Positions 1-8,514 of a stretch of 64,000 bases of DNA are shown here, one piece after another; positions within the stretch are counted from its first letter, which is position 1; every line of letters starts with the position of its first letter. This DNA is from Marinobacter mangrovi (lineage in GTDB: Bacteria > Pseudomonadota > Gammaproteobacteria > Pseudomonadales > Oleiphilaceae). The position numbers were made by a program, and so were the translations under genes. Location of the stretch: assembly GCF_016798325.1 (NCBI RefSeq), contig NZ_JAERVO010000004.1, positions 62,001 to 126,000 of the forward strand, read 5' to 3'. Below the pieces are notes generated by a model. That model did not search any database. It was not told the origin of the DNA and worked only from the letters and a program-made list of their open reading frames with translations.

Positions 1-1379
1 ACGGCCATCGCCGCCAGGGTGCCCAACGTCAGCGCATTCTGGCTCAGGCGGTGGCGATCGTAGCGGCTGTAGCTCACCCGCGTCAGCCCGCAGATGCTGA
101 GTCCCAGCAACAGACCGCCCACCACATCCGTAAACCAGTGCACGCCGAGATACAGGCGGCTGACCGCGATCAACAGCATTGGCAGACCAAAGACACCGTA
201 CACCACCCAGCGTTGCCGGCGTGGCCACTCGTGGGCGACAAAGCTGGCGGCCAGGCCGATCATGGTGGCGACGCCGGCCGCATGGCCACTGGGGTAGGCA
301 AAGGAGGCCGGTGGCACGCTGACTTCGTCAGGTCTGGGCACGGCGAAGCCGGCTTTCAGCAAGGTGGTGGCCAGCGTGACCATGACGCCGGCTGCAATCA
401 GGTGCAGGGCGGCGGCCGGCATGCCGCGTAGCAGGAAGAAGGTGATGGCGATCAGGCTCAGCAGGGTGAGCAGCGCGGGATCCCCCAGCAGGGTCAGCGT
501 CACCGCCACCGGATCGAACAGCGGATTGCGCAAGGGCGCAAAAAAGGCCGCCGTTGCCTGGTCCAGTGGCGACAGCATGTGGGTTTCCAGGCACAGCAGC
601 GACCAGAGGGCGAACAGCGAAAGGCTGCCAACGGTCAGCATGATCGAGGCCAGCGGAAACTCGGGGCCTTGAGGCCGGTCGCTGGAGAGTGCCTGCCAGA
701 TGCGGTCGGCGACGGGATGGTTCCGGGCCAGTGTCTGCGTACGCCGGTACAGGTAGCCGTCGCTGCCCAGCCCTATCTGCAGGCGGAAGATGAACAGATA
801 GATGAGCGCCAGCAGCCCCAGGCTCAGGGCCATGACCGGGTAGAAGTGTGGCGGCAGCGTGAGGTCCAGGGCCATGGCGCTGCCCACCAGGTAGCCGGGA
901 ATGACATAGACCGGCGCCCAGCCCAGTGCCGACACCACATTGAAGGCCACGAAACGCTGTGCGGGCATATGAAAGGCCCCGGCGATCAGCGGCAGGATCG
1001 GTCGCAGAGGGCCGACGAAACGGCCGATCACGATGCTTTTGCCGCCGTGCTGATGAAAGAAGCGGGCACCCCGCTCAATCATGTTCGGATAACGGGAAAA
1101 CGGCCACAGTCGGTCCAGCCGACCCTGGAACTGCCGGCCCAGCCAGAAACTGGCGCCATCGCCGGCCACCGCACCGGCGGCGGCCCAGGCCAGGGCCTCG
1201 ATCAGCGGCATGTTCACCTGGCCGGCGAGGGTGGACACCGCAAACAGAATAGCCACGCCGGGTACCACGACGCCGGCGATGGCCAGTGATTCCACGAAGG
1301 CGGTGGCAAAGATGGCGCCGGAGAGCCAGCCCGGGTGCTCACCAAGCCAGGCAATCAGGTGGTGGAGGGTGTCCATCAT
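1..1379 (-). CDS. DedA/VTT membrane protein fused to PAP2 phosphatase (3' end cut by window)
   Basis: This is an open frame of at least 459 codons that runs off the window at position 1, so the C-terminus is missing. The first ~200 residues are a DedA/VTT (SNARE-associated) membrane domain. The second half is a type-2 phosphatidic acid phosphatase with all three motifs: K-x6-RP (KAGFAVPRP), PSGH (YPSGHAAG, near residue 360) and SR-x5-H-x3-D (SRLYLGVHWFTD, near residue 400). PAP2 enzymes hydrolyse membrane lipid pyrophosphates or phosphates, and DedA proteins are linked to undecaprenyl-phosphate or phospholipid translocation. A fusion could couple dephosphorylation with flipping, which is inference. 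The start is chosen because its ATG overlaps the stop of the upstream GGDEF-like gene as ATGA, implying translational coupling. Confidence 0.88.
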   Translation of the reverse strand, partial: MMDTLHHLIAWLGEHPGWLSGAIFATAFVESLAIAGVVVPGVAILFAVSTLAGQVNMPLIEALAWAAAGAVAGDGASFWLGRQFQGRLDRLWPFSRYPNMIERGARFFHQHGGKSIVIGRFVGPLRPILPLIAGAFHMPAQRFVAFNVVSALGWAPVYVIPGYLVGSAMALDLTLPPHFYPVMALSLGLLALIYLFIFRLQIGLGSDGYLYRRTQTLARNHPVADRIWQALSSDRPQGPEFPLASIMLTVGSLSLFALWSLLCLETHMLSPLDQATAAFFAPLRNPLFDPVAVTLTLLGDPALLTLLSLIAITFFLLRGMPAAALHLIAAGVMVTLATTLLKAGFAVPRPDEVSVPPASFAYPSGHAAGVATMIGLAASFVAHEWPRRQRWVVYGVFGLPMLLIAVSRLYLGVHWFTDVVGGLLLGLSICGLTRVSYSRYDRHRLSQNALTLGTLAAMA

Positions 1380-2374
1380 GCGGCGTTGGGGTGCCCCGCC
1401 AGGAACCAGGCCCGGTCCGTGCCCCGTTGCTGGGCCTGTTGCAGGGCTTCACCGGCGCGATCCCGCAGGTGGTCGCTGGTGGTGTCGCTGGCGGCCCAGG
1501 CGGTGCAGCCCAGGCTGACGGTCAGGCGTCCCACCACGGGCCATTCGGCCTCACCCAATGTACGGCGAACCCGTTCCGCCATCACCCGGACGCCTTCTTC
1601 CGGCGTGAAAGGCAACACCAGGAAGAAGTCGCCATCGCCCAGTGCGTACAGCGTATCGCCGGCCCGGATGACGCCGAACAGGGTCTGGGTCACTTCCCGC
1701 ATGAGCAGGGCCATACGGTCCTGGCCGTGCAGGTCGTTGACCTCGTCCAGATGATCCATGTGCAGCCGGATCACCGACAGCGGATTACCCGTGGCCCGGG
1801 CCCGGCTGATTTCCTTCTGCAGGGTTTCGTCCAGGAAGCGTGCGTTGTGCGCGCCGGTCTGTGTGTCGGTAATGGCCAGATCCTCGGCCGACTGGGCCAT
1901 ATTGGAATAATGCCAACTGTAGAACACGCCGGTGCCGAACAGCAGCAACAGACCGCCCAGCGTCACAATGGCCTGGGTGGGGTCGGTCGCCATGAACAGC
2001 CAGATGGCCACGCAGGCAATCAGCGCCAGCGTCATGGCCAGCGCCGTGCGCAGCGGCAGGATCAGCAGGTTGAGCAGAACCAGCGCCAGGGTCCAGTGGG
2101 ACACATCGGGCTGTGAGCTGGCGAAGACAGCCAGCACCGCGAGCAGATTCATGACGGCCAGCAGGAGGGTATGGCCCGGCGCCATCAGCTGACGTCGCCG
2201 CATGACCCACGTGTAGGCGACGCCGGCCGCAGCGCCAAGACCCAGTGCCACGGCGAGGTAGAACAGATCGTAGAAACCGTAGCGCAGATTCTGTGCGGCC
2301 AGGGCGATCATGAACAGCAGCGTCAGGCTGTAAGCCAGGCCGTGGGTGAGGGTGCGCAGCCGGGTCTCAGTCAT
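1376..2374 (-). CDS. Membrane GGDEF-like protein with degenerate active site (second of pair)
   Basis: A 332-residue protein with several N-terminal membrane segments (~residues 8-140) and a C-terminal GGDEF-type domain. The signature reads GDGDF instead of GGDEF, so the metal-binding and catalytic positions are altered and cyclase activity is doubtful. The inhibitory I-site RxxD is present as RAGD exactly five residues before the signature, so c-di-GMP binding may survive, as in receptors such as PelD (inference). The start at 2374 overlaps the stop of the upstream paralogue by 8 nt and has a good GGAGG upstream. A longer in-frame start at 2536 would lie wholly inside the upstream gene and is rejected. 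The stop overlaps the DedA-PAP2 start. Confidence 0.85.
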   Translation of the reverse strand: MTETRLRTLTHGLAYSLTLLFMIALAAQNLRYGFYDLFYLAVALGLGAAAGVAYTWVMRRRQLMAPGHTLLLAVMNLLAVLAVFASSQPDVSHWTLALVLLNLLILPLRTALAMTLALIACVAIWLFMATDPTQAIVTLGGLLLLFGTGVFYSWHYSNMAQSAEDLAITDTQTGAHNARFLDETLQKEISRARATGNPLSVIRLHMDHLDEVNDLHGQDRMALLMREVTQTLFGVIRAGDTLYALGDGDFFLVLPFTPEEGVRVMAERVRRTLGEAEWPVVGRLTVSLGCTAWAASDTTSDHLRDRAGEALQQAQQRGTDRAWFLAGHPNAA

Positions 2375-3386
2375 GGGAGGTGGCCTCCGTCCCGGATGCG
2401 CCCGTACCGTCAGCACCGGACCAGGCGCTGAACGACTGGGTGCGGTTACCGCCCTGTTGCTGAGCCCGCTGCAGGGCCCGGCCTGCGCTTTGCTGCAGGC
2501 TGTCAGCATCGTCACCGATGTTGAGTCCGGCGACACCGGCGCTGACGGTCAGGGTCAGGTCATGGGACGCCAGCAGGCTGCCCAGCCCCTGGCGGATGAC
2601 TTCGGCGCGGCGGGTGGCTTCGGTGGTGTTGATGCCCGGCAGGATGGCCAGGAACTGAAGGTCCGCCACCCGATAATAGCTGTCGAAATCCCGCAGCTGT
2701 GAATGCAGGTAGCGACCGATGCGCGGCAGGATGGCGCGAATGTCGTCTTCCGGCAGGGGCTCGCCCCGATGGATGTCCAGGCCAATCAGCAGGACGGCCA
2801 TTTCGATCCCTTCCCGTTCACTGCGCTGGATTTCCTTGTGCAGGTCGGCGGACAGGTAGTCGCGGCTGGCGGCCTGGGTCAGTTCATCGGTACGCCGAAG
2901 CGGCGCCAGCTGCCGGCTCTTGTATTCCCGCAGGAACACGAACACGGCCGACAACAGGATGGCGAGCAGGGCGCAGGCAACAAACTGGTGACGGTCGGGG
3001 CCAAGGGCCGGGTCCAGGCCGGCTATGATCACCAGCGCCAGATAGGGCATTACCAGCAAAACGGCCCAGCCGAGGGACCAGAGTGCAAAAGTGGCCAGTG
3101 GATACACATAACTCCACTGGGACAGGCCGGGCGCGTTGGCGAGAATGGCCGGCGTCAGTGCCGTGAGGAACAGCAGGTTGGAGACGCGGGCGATGGCCAG
3201 GGGCAGCGTGCTGTCTTTGGCGATGCCGGCGCGATAGCGGGTCCAGACCATGACCGCGCAAATGGCGCTGGTCACGGCGGCCGCATAGGCGGCCTGCCAC
3301 AGGGTGAACGCGGCAAGCAGCACCAAGGCAGCGGCGGCGAACCGGGCAAAGCGGCTCAACAAAAAAGTCTCTGCCACATTAGGCAT
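2367..3386 (-). CDS. Membrane GGDEF-like protein with degenerate active site (first of pair)
   Basis: A 339-residue protein with about six hydrophobic segments in the first ~180 residues, followed by a GGDEF-fold domain. The signature position reads ADLQF, which should abolish diguanylate cyclase activity, yet an I-site-like RDFD sits five residues upstream. It resembles the next gene in layout, and the two probably arose by duplication. The start at 3386 is preceded by GGAGA with 7-nt spacing; the in-frame ATG at 3407 is possible. It is the first gene of the three-gene minus-strand unit and is divergent from proA. Confidence 0.82.
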   Translation of the reverse strand: MPNVAETFLLSRFARFAAAALVLLAAFTLWQAAYAAAVTSAICAVMVWTRYRAGIAKDSTLPLAIARVSNLLFLTALTPAILANAPGLSQWSYVYPLATFALWSLGWAVLLVMPYLALVIIAGLDPALGPDRHQFVACALLAILLSAVFVFLREYKSRQLAPLRRTDELTQAASRDYLSADLHKEIQRSEREGIEMAVLLIGLDIHRGEPLPEDDIRAILPRIGRYLHSQLRDFDSYYRVADLQFLAILPGINTTEATRRAEVIRQGLGSLLASHDLTLTVSAGVAGLNIGDDADSLQQSAGRALQRAQQQGGNRTQSFSAWSGADGTGASGTEATSHD

Positions 3387-3693
3387 TCGAGGTCTCCATG
3401 ACGACATTTCCCGCAGGGAGCATTCCTGACTGCGGCAGACAGGCGGAAATGTACCGTAATTCCTTGGATCCGGCCTGTCATCATGGGACTGGAAGGCCAC
3501 CGGTGACTTAAACCGAATCGATCGCCCGCGTATAATAACGTCTATGCGTGTATCCTGACATCCGGAGAGCCGTCGATTGGCTCCCACGAATGCAGATCGT
3601 CGTGTCGATACCTTATAAATTAGCAAACGCGCCTCCGATTCACGCCAGAATCTGAGACGCCTGAAAGCAATTCAGCAGATGGTAGGACCCTTG
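3387..3693. other. Divergent intergenic region, GGDEF-like operon / proA
   Basis: A 307-bp stretch with no credible gene. It separates the minus-strand GGDEF-like/DedA operon from proA and must carry both promoters. The only clear signal is a perfect TATAAT hexamer on the plus strand (3531-3536), listed separately. Confidence 0.6.
3507..3536 (+). promoter_or_regulatory. Candidate sigma-70 promoter for proA
   Basis: A perfect -10 hexamer TATAAT lies at 3531-3536. The best -35 at usual spacing is the poor CTTAAA (3507-3512, 18-bp spacer). A start near 3543 would leave a ~150-nt leader before proA. The call rests mainly on the -10. Confidence 0.4.
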
Positions 3694-4950
3694 ATGGATA
3701 TTTCGGCTTACATGGCAGACGTTGGCCAGAAGGCGCGTGAAGCGGCAACCGCCGTGGCGCGCTCCAGCACAGCGGAACGTAATGACGCGCTGCTGGCTAT
3801 GGCGGACGCACTCGATGCCTCCCGTGACGCCCTGACGGACGCAAACCGTCAGGACCTGGACGCCGGCCGTGAGAATGGACTGGAGCCAGCCATGCTCGAT
3901 CGCCTGGAGCTGACGCCGGCACGCATCGATACCATGATCGAGGGTCTGCGTCAGGTGGCGTCCTTGCCGGATCCGATCGGGGAGATCACCGGCATGAGCT
4001 ACCGGCCGTCCGGCATCCAGGTGGGCAAGATGCGGGTGCCGCTGGGTGTGATCGGCATCATCTATGAATCCCGGCCCAATGTGACCGTGGAAGCGGCCAG
4101 CCTGTGCCTGAAGTCCGGCAACGCGACGGTTCTGCGCGGCGGCTCCGAATCGCTGCATTCCAACCAGGCGATTGCCGCCTGCATCGCCGAGGGGCTGCGC
4201 CAGGTCGGGCTGCCGGAAGAGGCTGTCCAGGTCATCAAGACCCGGGATCGCGAGGCTGTGGGCAAACTGATTACCATGCCTGAATACGTGGACGTGATCG
4301 TCCCCCGGGGCGGCAAGGGGCTGATCGAACGCATCAGCCGGGATGCCAGGGTGCCGGTGATCAAGCACCTGGACGGCGTCTGCCACGTCTATATCGACAG
4401 TCATGCCGATCCGGAGAAGGCCCTGGCCATCGCCGTCAACGCCAAGACCCAGCGCTATGGCACCTGCAACACCATGGAAACCCTGCTGGTGGATGCGGAG
4501 ATCGCGGCCGACATCCTGCCGCTGCTGGCCAGCGCCTTTGAGGAGAAGGGCGTGGAACTGCGCGGCTGCGAGCGGACCCGGGACGTCCTGGCCCACGTCA
4601 CCAGCGCCACAGAAGACGACTGGCACGCCGAATACTTGGCGCCGGTGCTGGCGATTCGCGTGGTGGACGGGCTGGACGCGGCGATTGCCCACATCAATCG
4701 CTACAGCTCCCAGCACACCGACGCCATCGTGACCGAAAACTACAGCCGTGCCCGCCGCTTCCTGACCGAAGTGGATTCCAGCTCGGTGATGGTGAACGCC
4801 TCCACGCGGTTTGCCGACGGCTTCGAGTACGGCCTGGGCGCAGAGATCGGAATCTCCACCGACAAGCTGCACGCCCGCGGCCCGGTCGGTCTGGAAGGGC
4901 TGACCTCGCAGAAATACGTGGTGTTCGGCGACGGCCACATCCGTTCCTGA
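3694..4950 (+). CDS. proA: Gamma-glutamyl phosphate reductase
   Basis: ProA catalyses the NADPH-dependent reduction of gamma-glutamyl phosphate to glutamate-5-semialdehyde, the second step of proline synthesis, in the cytoplasm. The 418-residue product matches the family length (E. coli 417). It carries the aldehyde-dehydrogenase-like fold with the family stretch [13 protein letters not shown], whose Cys is the catalytic thiol, and a C-terminal [17 protein letters not shown] segment typical of ProA. The ATG at 3694 is preferred over the one at 3679 because AGGA precedes it by six bases. proB is not adjacent. nadD follows after 22 bp, suggesting cotranscription. Confidence 0.97.
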   Translation: MDISAYMADVGQKAREAATAVARSSTAERNDALLAMADALDASRDALTDANRQDLDAGRENGLEPAMLDRLELTPARIDTMIEGLRQVASLPDPIGEITGMSYRPSGIQVGKMRVPLGVIGIIYESRPNVTVEAASLCLKSGNATVLRGGSESLHSNQAIAACIAEGLRQVGLPEEAVQVIKTRDREAVGKLITMPEYVDVIVPRGGKGLIERISRDARVPVIKHLDGVCHVYIDSHADPEKALAIAVNAKTQRYGTCNTMETLLVDAEIAADILPLLASAFEEKGVELRGCERTRDVLAHVTSATEDDWHAEYLAPVLAIRVVDGLDAAIAHINRYSSQHTDAIVTENYSRARRFLTEVDSSSVMVNASTRFADGFEYGLGAEIGISTDKLHARGPVGLEGLTSQKYVVFGDGHIRS

Positions 4951-4972
4951 ACGGGTGGGGCCTGAGCAGTCT

Positions 4973-5629
4973 ATGAAAGTCATTCTTGGCGGAACGTTCG
5001 ACCCCATCCATCACGCTCACCTGCGCACGGCCGTCGAACTGAGGGAGGTCCTCGGTATCGACACCGTGACGCTGGTGCCGTGCCATCTGCCGCCGCATCG
5101 GGATGAGCCGGGTGCGTCACCCGAGTTGCGTCTGCGGATGCTCTACAGCGCCATTGCCGGTGAGGCGGGGCTGGCGGTGGATGAGCGGGAACTGACCCGT
5201 AACACGCCGTCCTACACCGTCGATACTCTCGAAGAATTGCGCCAGGAGCGAGGGCCGCAAGAGCCTCTGGCGATGGTCGTTGGTACCGACAGCTTCGCAT
5301 CGATCGATCGCTGGGACCGCTGGCAGCGCCTGCTGGAACTGGCCCACATCATCGTGGTGGAGCGGCCGGGCTATACCATCCCGGCCGAAAGCGCGGCCGG
5401 GCAACTGCTGGCGGACAACGCCGACACCGATGTGACCTCACTGAAGCAGGCGCCATCGGGCCGGGTCTGGTCCGTGTCGCTGCCGCTGCTGGACATTTCC
5501 GCCACCGGCGTGCGCCAGGCGGTGCGGGACGGGCGCTCGATCCGCTATCTGGCGCCGGATCCGGTGTGCGACATCATCGCGGAATCCGGCCTTTATCGTG
5601 ATGAGTCAGGGCCGTCATTCCGGGCTTGA
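4973..5629 (+). CDS. nadD: Nicotinate-nucleotide adenylyltransferase
   Basis: NadD transfers AMP from ATP to nicotinate mononucleotide to give deamido-NAD in NAD biosynthesis. The 218-residue protein opens with the nucleotidyltransferase motif GGTFDPIHHAH (GxFxPxHxxH), has SYTVDTLEEL for nicotinate-nucleotide binding and ends with ISATGVRQAVRDG (ISSTxxR motif). The start at the internal MKVILGG is chosen because the family begins right before this strand; an in-frame start 18 bp upstream is unlikely. The proA-nadD-rsfS-rlmH order is conserved in gammaproteobacteria. Confidence 0.96.
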   Translation: MKVILGGTFDPIHHAHLRTAVELREVLGIDTVTLVPCHLPPHRDEPGASPELRLRMLYSAIAGEAGLAVDERELTRNTPSYTVDTLEELRQERGPQEPLAMVVGTDSFASIDRWDRWQRLLELAHIIVVERPGYTIPAESAAGQLLADNADTDVTSLKQAPSGRVWSVSLPLLDISATGVRQAVRDGRSIRYLAPDPVCDIIAESGLYRDESGPSFRA

Positions 5630-5646
5630 CCGGAACTGGTCGAATC

Positions 5647-5677
5647 GTGACCTGTCCCGGGATTTTGGTGGTACAAT
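5647..5677 (+). promoter_or_regulatory. Candidate promoter upstream of rsfS
   Basis: TACAAT (5672-5677) is a good -10 hexamer. A GTGACC (5647-5652) resembles a -35, with a rather long 19-bp spacer. It lies in the 144-bp gap between nadD and rsfS and could give an extra start for the downstream block. Confidence 0.35.
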
Positions 5678-5773
5678 GCCCGCTTCATTGTCGCTGCCCG
5701 GGGCAGCGCATCAACCGTTGGGGCCGGACCGGCTCCGGCACGCCAGGTGGAGACACCGTCGAACAGGGTAATT

Positions 5774-6124
5774 ATGCAGGCTGAGCAACTGAGAGATACG
5801 GTCGTAAACGCACTTGAGGAGGTTAAGGCGCAGGACATCAGTGTGATTGATGTCCGGGACAGAACCAGCGTCACGGATTACATGGTCATCGCATCGGGGA
5901 CGTCCAGCCGGCATGTCCGCTCGCTGGCCGAGTCGGTGATTACCGAGGTCAAGTCCCAGGGTGTTCGTTCGGCCAATGTGGAAGGTGGTGAGAACAGCGA
6001 CTGGCTGCTGGTGGACATGGGCGATGTCGTCGTGCATGTCATGATGCCGGCCACCCGCGAATTCTACGATCTGGAACGCCTCTGGCGCGATGCGCCCAAC
6101 CTGGGTGCGGCTGGTAGCGAATAA
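5774..6124 (+). CDS. rsfS: Ribosomal silencing factor RsfS
   Basis: RsfS (YbeB/Iojap family) binds ribosomal protein L14 and blocks joining of the 50S and 30S subunits under starvation. The 116-residue protein has the family core with [22 protein letters not shown] and the C-terminal [19 protein letters not shown]. The ATG at 5774 gives the usual N-terminus; an in-frame GTG at 5747 would add nine residues. The stop is 2 bp before rlmH. Confidence 0.95.
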   Translation: MQAEQLRDTVVNALEEVKAQDISVIDVRDRTSVTDYMVIASGTSSRHVRSLAESVITEVKSQGVRSANVEGGENSDWLLVDMGDVVVHVMMPATREFYDLERLWRDAPNLGAAGSE

Positions 6125-6126
6125 TC

Positions 6127-6597
6127 ATGCGGTTGAAACTGGTCTGTGTTGGCCAGAAGATGCCCGGCTGGGTTGAGGACGGCTACCAGGAGTACGCGCG
6201 GCGCTTCCCGCCCGACCTGCCCCTGGAGCTGGCGGAAACGCCACTCGCCCAGCGCGGCAAGAATCCCGATATCCCCCGGTTGATGCAAAAGGAAGGCGAG
6301 GCCCAGTTGGCGGCCATCGGCCGCAGTGATCGGGTCATTGCGCTGGAGGTGGGTGGCAAGGCCTGGTCCACGGAAAAGCTGGCGAGTCAGTTGGAAGCTT
6401 GGCAAATGGACGGCCGGGACGTCAGCTTCCTGGTCGGCGGGCCGGATGGCCTGTCGCCGGAATGCCGGGCCCGGGCGGACCAGCTCTGGTCCCTGTCGCC
6501 ACTGACGCTGCCCCATCCGCTGGTTCGCATCCTGGTGGCCGAGCAGCTGTATCGCGCCTGGTCCATTACCCGTAATCATCCATATCACCGCGCATAG
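6127..6597 (+). CDS. rlmH: 23S rRNA pseudouridine-1915 N3-methyltransferase
   Basis: RlmH is the SPOUT-class methyltransferase that methylates pseudouridine 1915 in helix 69 of 23S rRNA, using SAM. The 156-residue product matches the family length (E. coli 155). It has the knot region [19 protein letters not shown] and the C-terminal [24 protein letters not shown] with NHPYHR at the end. Directly follows rsfS and precedes mrdA by 9 bp. Confidence 0.97.
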   Translation: MRLKLVCVGQKMPGWVEDGYQEYARRFPPDLPLELAETPLAQRGKNPDIPRLMQKEGEAQLAAIGRSDRVIALEVGGKAWSTEKLASQLEAWQMDGRDVSFLVGGPDGLSPECRARADQLWSLSPLTLPHPLVRILVAEQLYRAWSITRNHPYHRA

Positions 6598-6606
6598 GAC
6601 GGTTTA

Positions 6607-8514
6607 ATGCCCTGGGGCGAATTCAAGGATACCGCAGCCGAACGTCGCCTGTTCCAGCGTCGTGTGCTGGTTGCCCTGGTGATCATGCTGACCATGATCG
6701 GCATCCTGGTGACGCGGTTGTATTACCTGCAGATTCTCAATCATGAGAACTTCACCACGCTGTCGGAAAAAAACCGGGTCCAGGTGCAGCCCATCGCACC
6801 GCCGCGGGGCCTGATCTACGACCGTAACGACGTCCTGCTGGCGGAAAACCGGCCGGTGTTCAGTGTCACCGTGGTTCCGGAACGGGTACCGGACATGGAC
6901 AAGACGCTGGCCCAGCTGCGCCAGATCCTGGATATCAGCGACGAAGACCTGGAACGCTTCCAACGCCGGCTGGAGGAATATCGTCGGCCCTATTCGCCGG
7001 TATCCCTCAGTTCGGACCTGAATGAAAAGCAGATCGCCCGCATGGCCGTACACCGCTACGAACTGCCGGGCGTCGAAGTTGAAGCCGAACTGGTTCGCTA
7101 CTATCCCTACAGTGAAATCACCTCCCACGCCCTGGGTTACGTCGGGCGCATCAACCAGGACGAGCTGCGCCGTCTGGATCCCATCGAATATGCGGGCACC
7201 AACTACGTCGGCAAGTCCGGGGTGGAGCGTTTCTACGAGAAGGCGCTGCACGGCAAGGTGGGTTATCAGCACGTCGAAACCAATGCCCGTGGTCGTACCC
7301 TGCGCGTCCTGGAAAAAGAAAACCCGGTCCCGGGTGATGACCTGCGCCTGCAGCTGGATATCCGCCTGCAACAGAAAGCGTATGATCTCCTCCGGGGGCG
7401 GCGCGGGGCCATCGTGGCCATCGAGCCGAAGACCGGCGGTATCCTGGCCCTGGCCAGCGTCCCGGGCTTTGACGCCAACCTCTTTGTGACCGGCATCAGT
7501 GTCGACGCCTACAAGGCGCTCAGTGAATCGCCGGACAAGCCGCTCTTCAACCGCGCCCTGCGCGGCCAGTACCCGCCGGGCTCCACCATCAAGCCGATGA
7601 TGGCCGTGGCGGGACTGGACAGCGACAACACCACGCGCGACCGCACGATCTGGGATCCCGGCTACTACCAGATCGACGGCAAGGGCCGCCGGTACCGGGA
7701 CTGGAAGTGGGGCGGTCACGGCTGGGTCAATCTCGATGAGGCGATCGCTCAGTCCTGCGACACCTATTTCTACGACCTGGGCGAGCGCATGGGCGTGGAT
7801 ACAATGAGCAAGTACCTCGACCAGTTCGGTTTCGGCAAGGTAACGGCATTGGATGTCAGCGGTGCCCAGCCAGGCCTGCTGCCGACCCGGGAATGGAAGC
7901 GCGGCGTCAAGAACCAGCCGTGGTATCCCGGTGACTCGGTCAACATGAGTATCGGCCAGGGTTACCTGCTGACCACACCGCTGCAGCTGGCGACGGCCAC
8001 GGCCGTGCTGGCGAACCATGGTCGCTGGCATGCGCCGCGCATGCTCAAGGAAGCCATCGGTGCCGAATCGACTGAGCATGTTATGCCCGAGGACACGCAC
8101 CCGGACCTGGTCCTCAAACGCGATGCGGACTGGGGCTACGTCGCCGACGCGATGCACTCGGTGGTGCAGGGGGCGCACGGCACGGCTCGGCGTTCCGGCC
8201 GGGGGGCACCCTATGACTTTGCCGGCAAGACCGGCACCGCCCAGGTCTTCAGTCTGGCGGAAAACGAACAGTACGATGCCGACGAGATCCGTGAACGCCT
8301 GCGCGACCACGCCCTGTTTATCGCCTTTGCGCCGCTGAAGGACCCCAAGATCGCGGTTGCGGTGATCGTCGAGAACGGCGGTGGCGGCAGCAGTACGGCG
8401 GCGCCGCTGGCCCGCAAGATGATTGATGCCTGGTTGCTGGACATGAACGCCGGTGAACCGGAAAAACCCGTAGTCGCCGACAAGGCCAAGGCAGGGGATA
8501 CCAACGATGGCTGA
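6607..8514 (+). CDS. mrdA: Penicillin-binding protein 2 (elongasome transpeptidase)
   Basis: PBP2 is the class B transpeptidase that crosslinks peptidoglycan during lateral growth, in a complex with RodA. The 635-residue protein (E. coli 633) has a short cytoplasmic tail, one membrane anchor (~residues 20-42), a dimerisation/pedestal domain and the transpeptidase domain. Active-site motifs are visible: SxxK as STIK with Ser near 326, SxN-type SCD near 383 and KTG near 541. It overlaps rodA by 8 nt, so the partner proteins are translationally coupled. Confidence 0.98.
   Translation: MPWGEFKDTAAERRLFQRRVLVALVIMLTMIGILVTRLYYLQILNHENFTTLSEKNRVQVQPIAPPRGLIYDRNDVLLAENRPVFSVTVVPERVPDMDKTLAQLRQILDISDEDLERFQRRLEEYRRPYSPVSLSSDLNEKQIARMAVHRYELPGVEVEAELVRYYPYSEITSHALGYVGRINQDELRRLDPIEYAGTNYVGKSGVERFYEKALHGKVGYQHVETNARGRTLRVLEKENPVPGDDLRLQLDIRLQQKAYDLLRGRRGAIVAIEPKTGGILALASVPGFDANLFVTGISVDAYKALSESPDKPLFNRALRGQYPPGSTIKPMMAVAGLDSDNTTRDRTIWDPGYYQIDGKGRRYRDWKWGGHGWVNLDEAIAQSCDTYFYDLGERMGVDTMSKYLDQFGFGKVTALDVSGAQPGLLPTREWKRGVKNQPWYPGDSVNMSIGQGYLLTTPLQLATATAVLANHGRWHAPRMLKEAIGAESTEHVMPEDTHPDLVLKRDADWGYVADAMHSVVQGAHGTARRSGRGAPYDFAGKTGTAQVFSLAENEQYDADEIRERLRDHALFIAFAPLKDPKIAVAVIVENGGGGSSTAAPLARKMIDAWLLDMNAGEPEKPVVADKAKAGDTNDG

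Noticed and set aside
3640-5007. Long open frame antisense to proA (about 455 codons)
   Set aside because: It mirrors proA exactly, has a His/Gly/Gln-rich translation typical of antisense GC-rich frames and no RBS.
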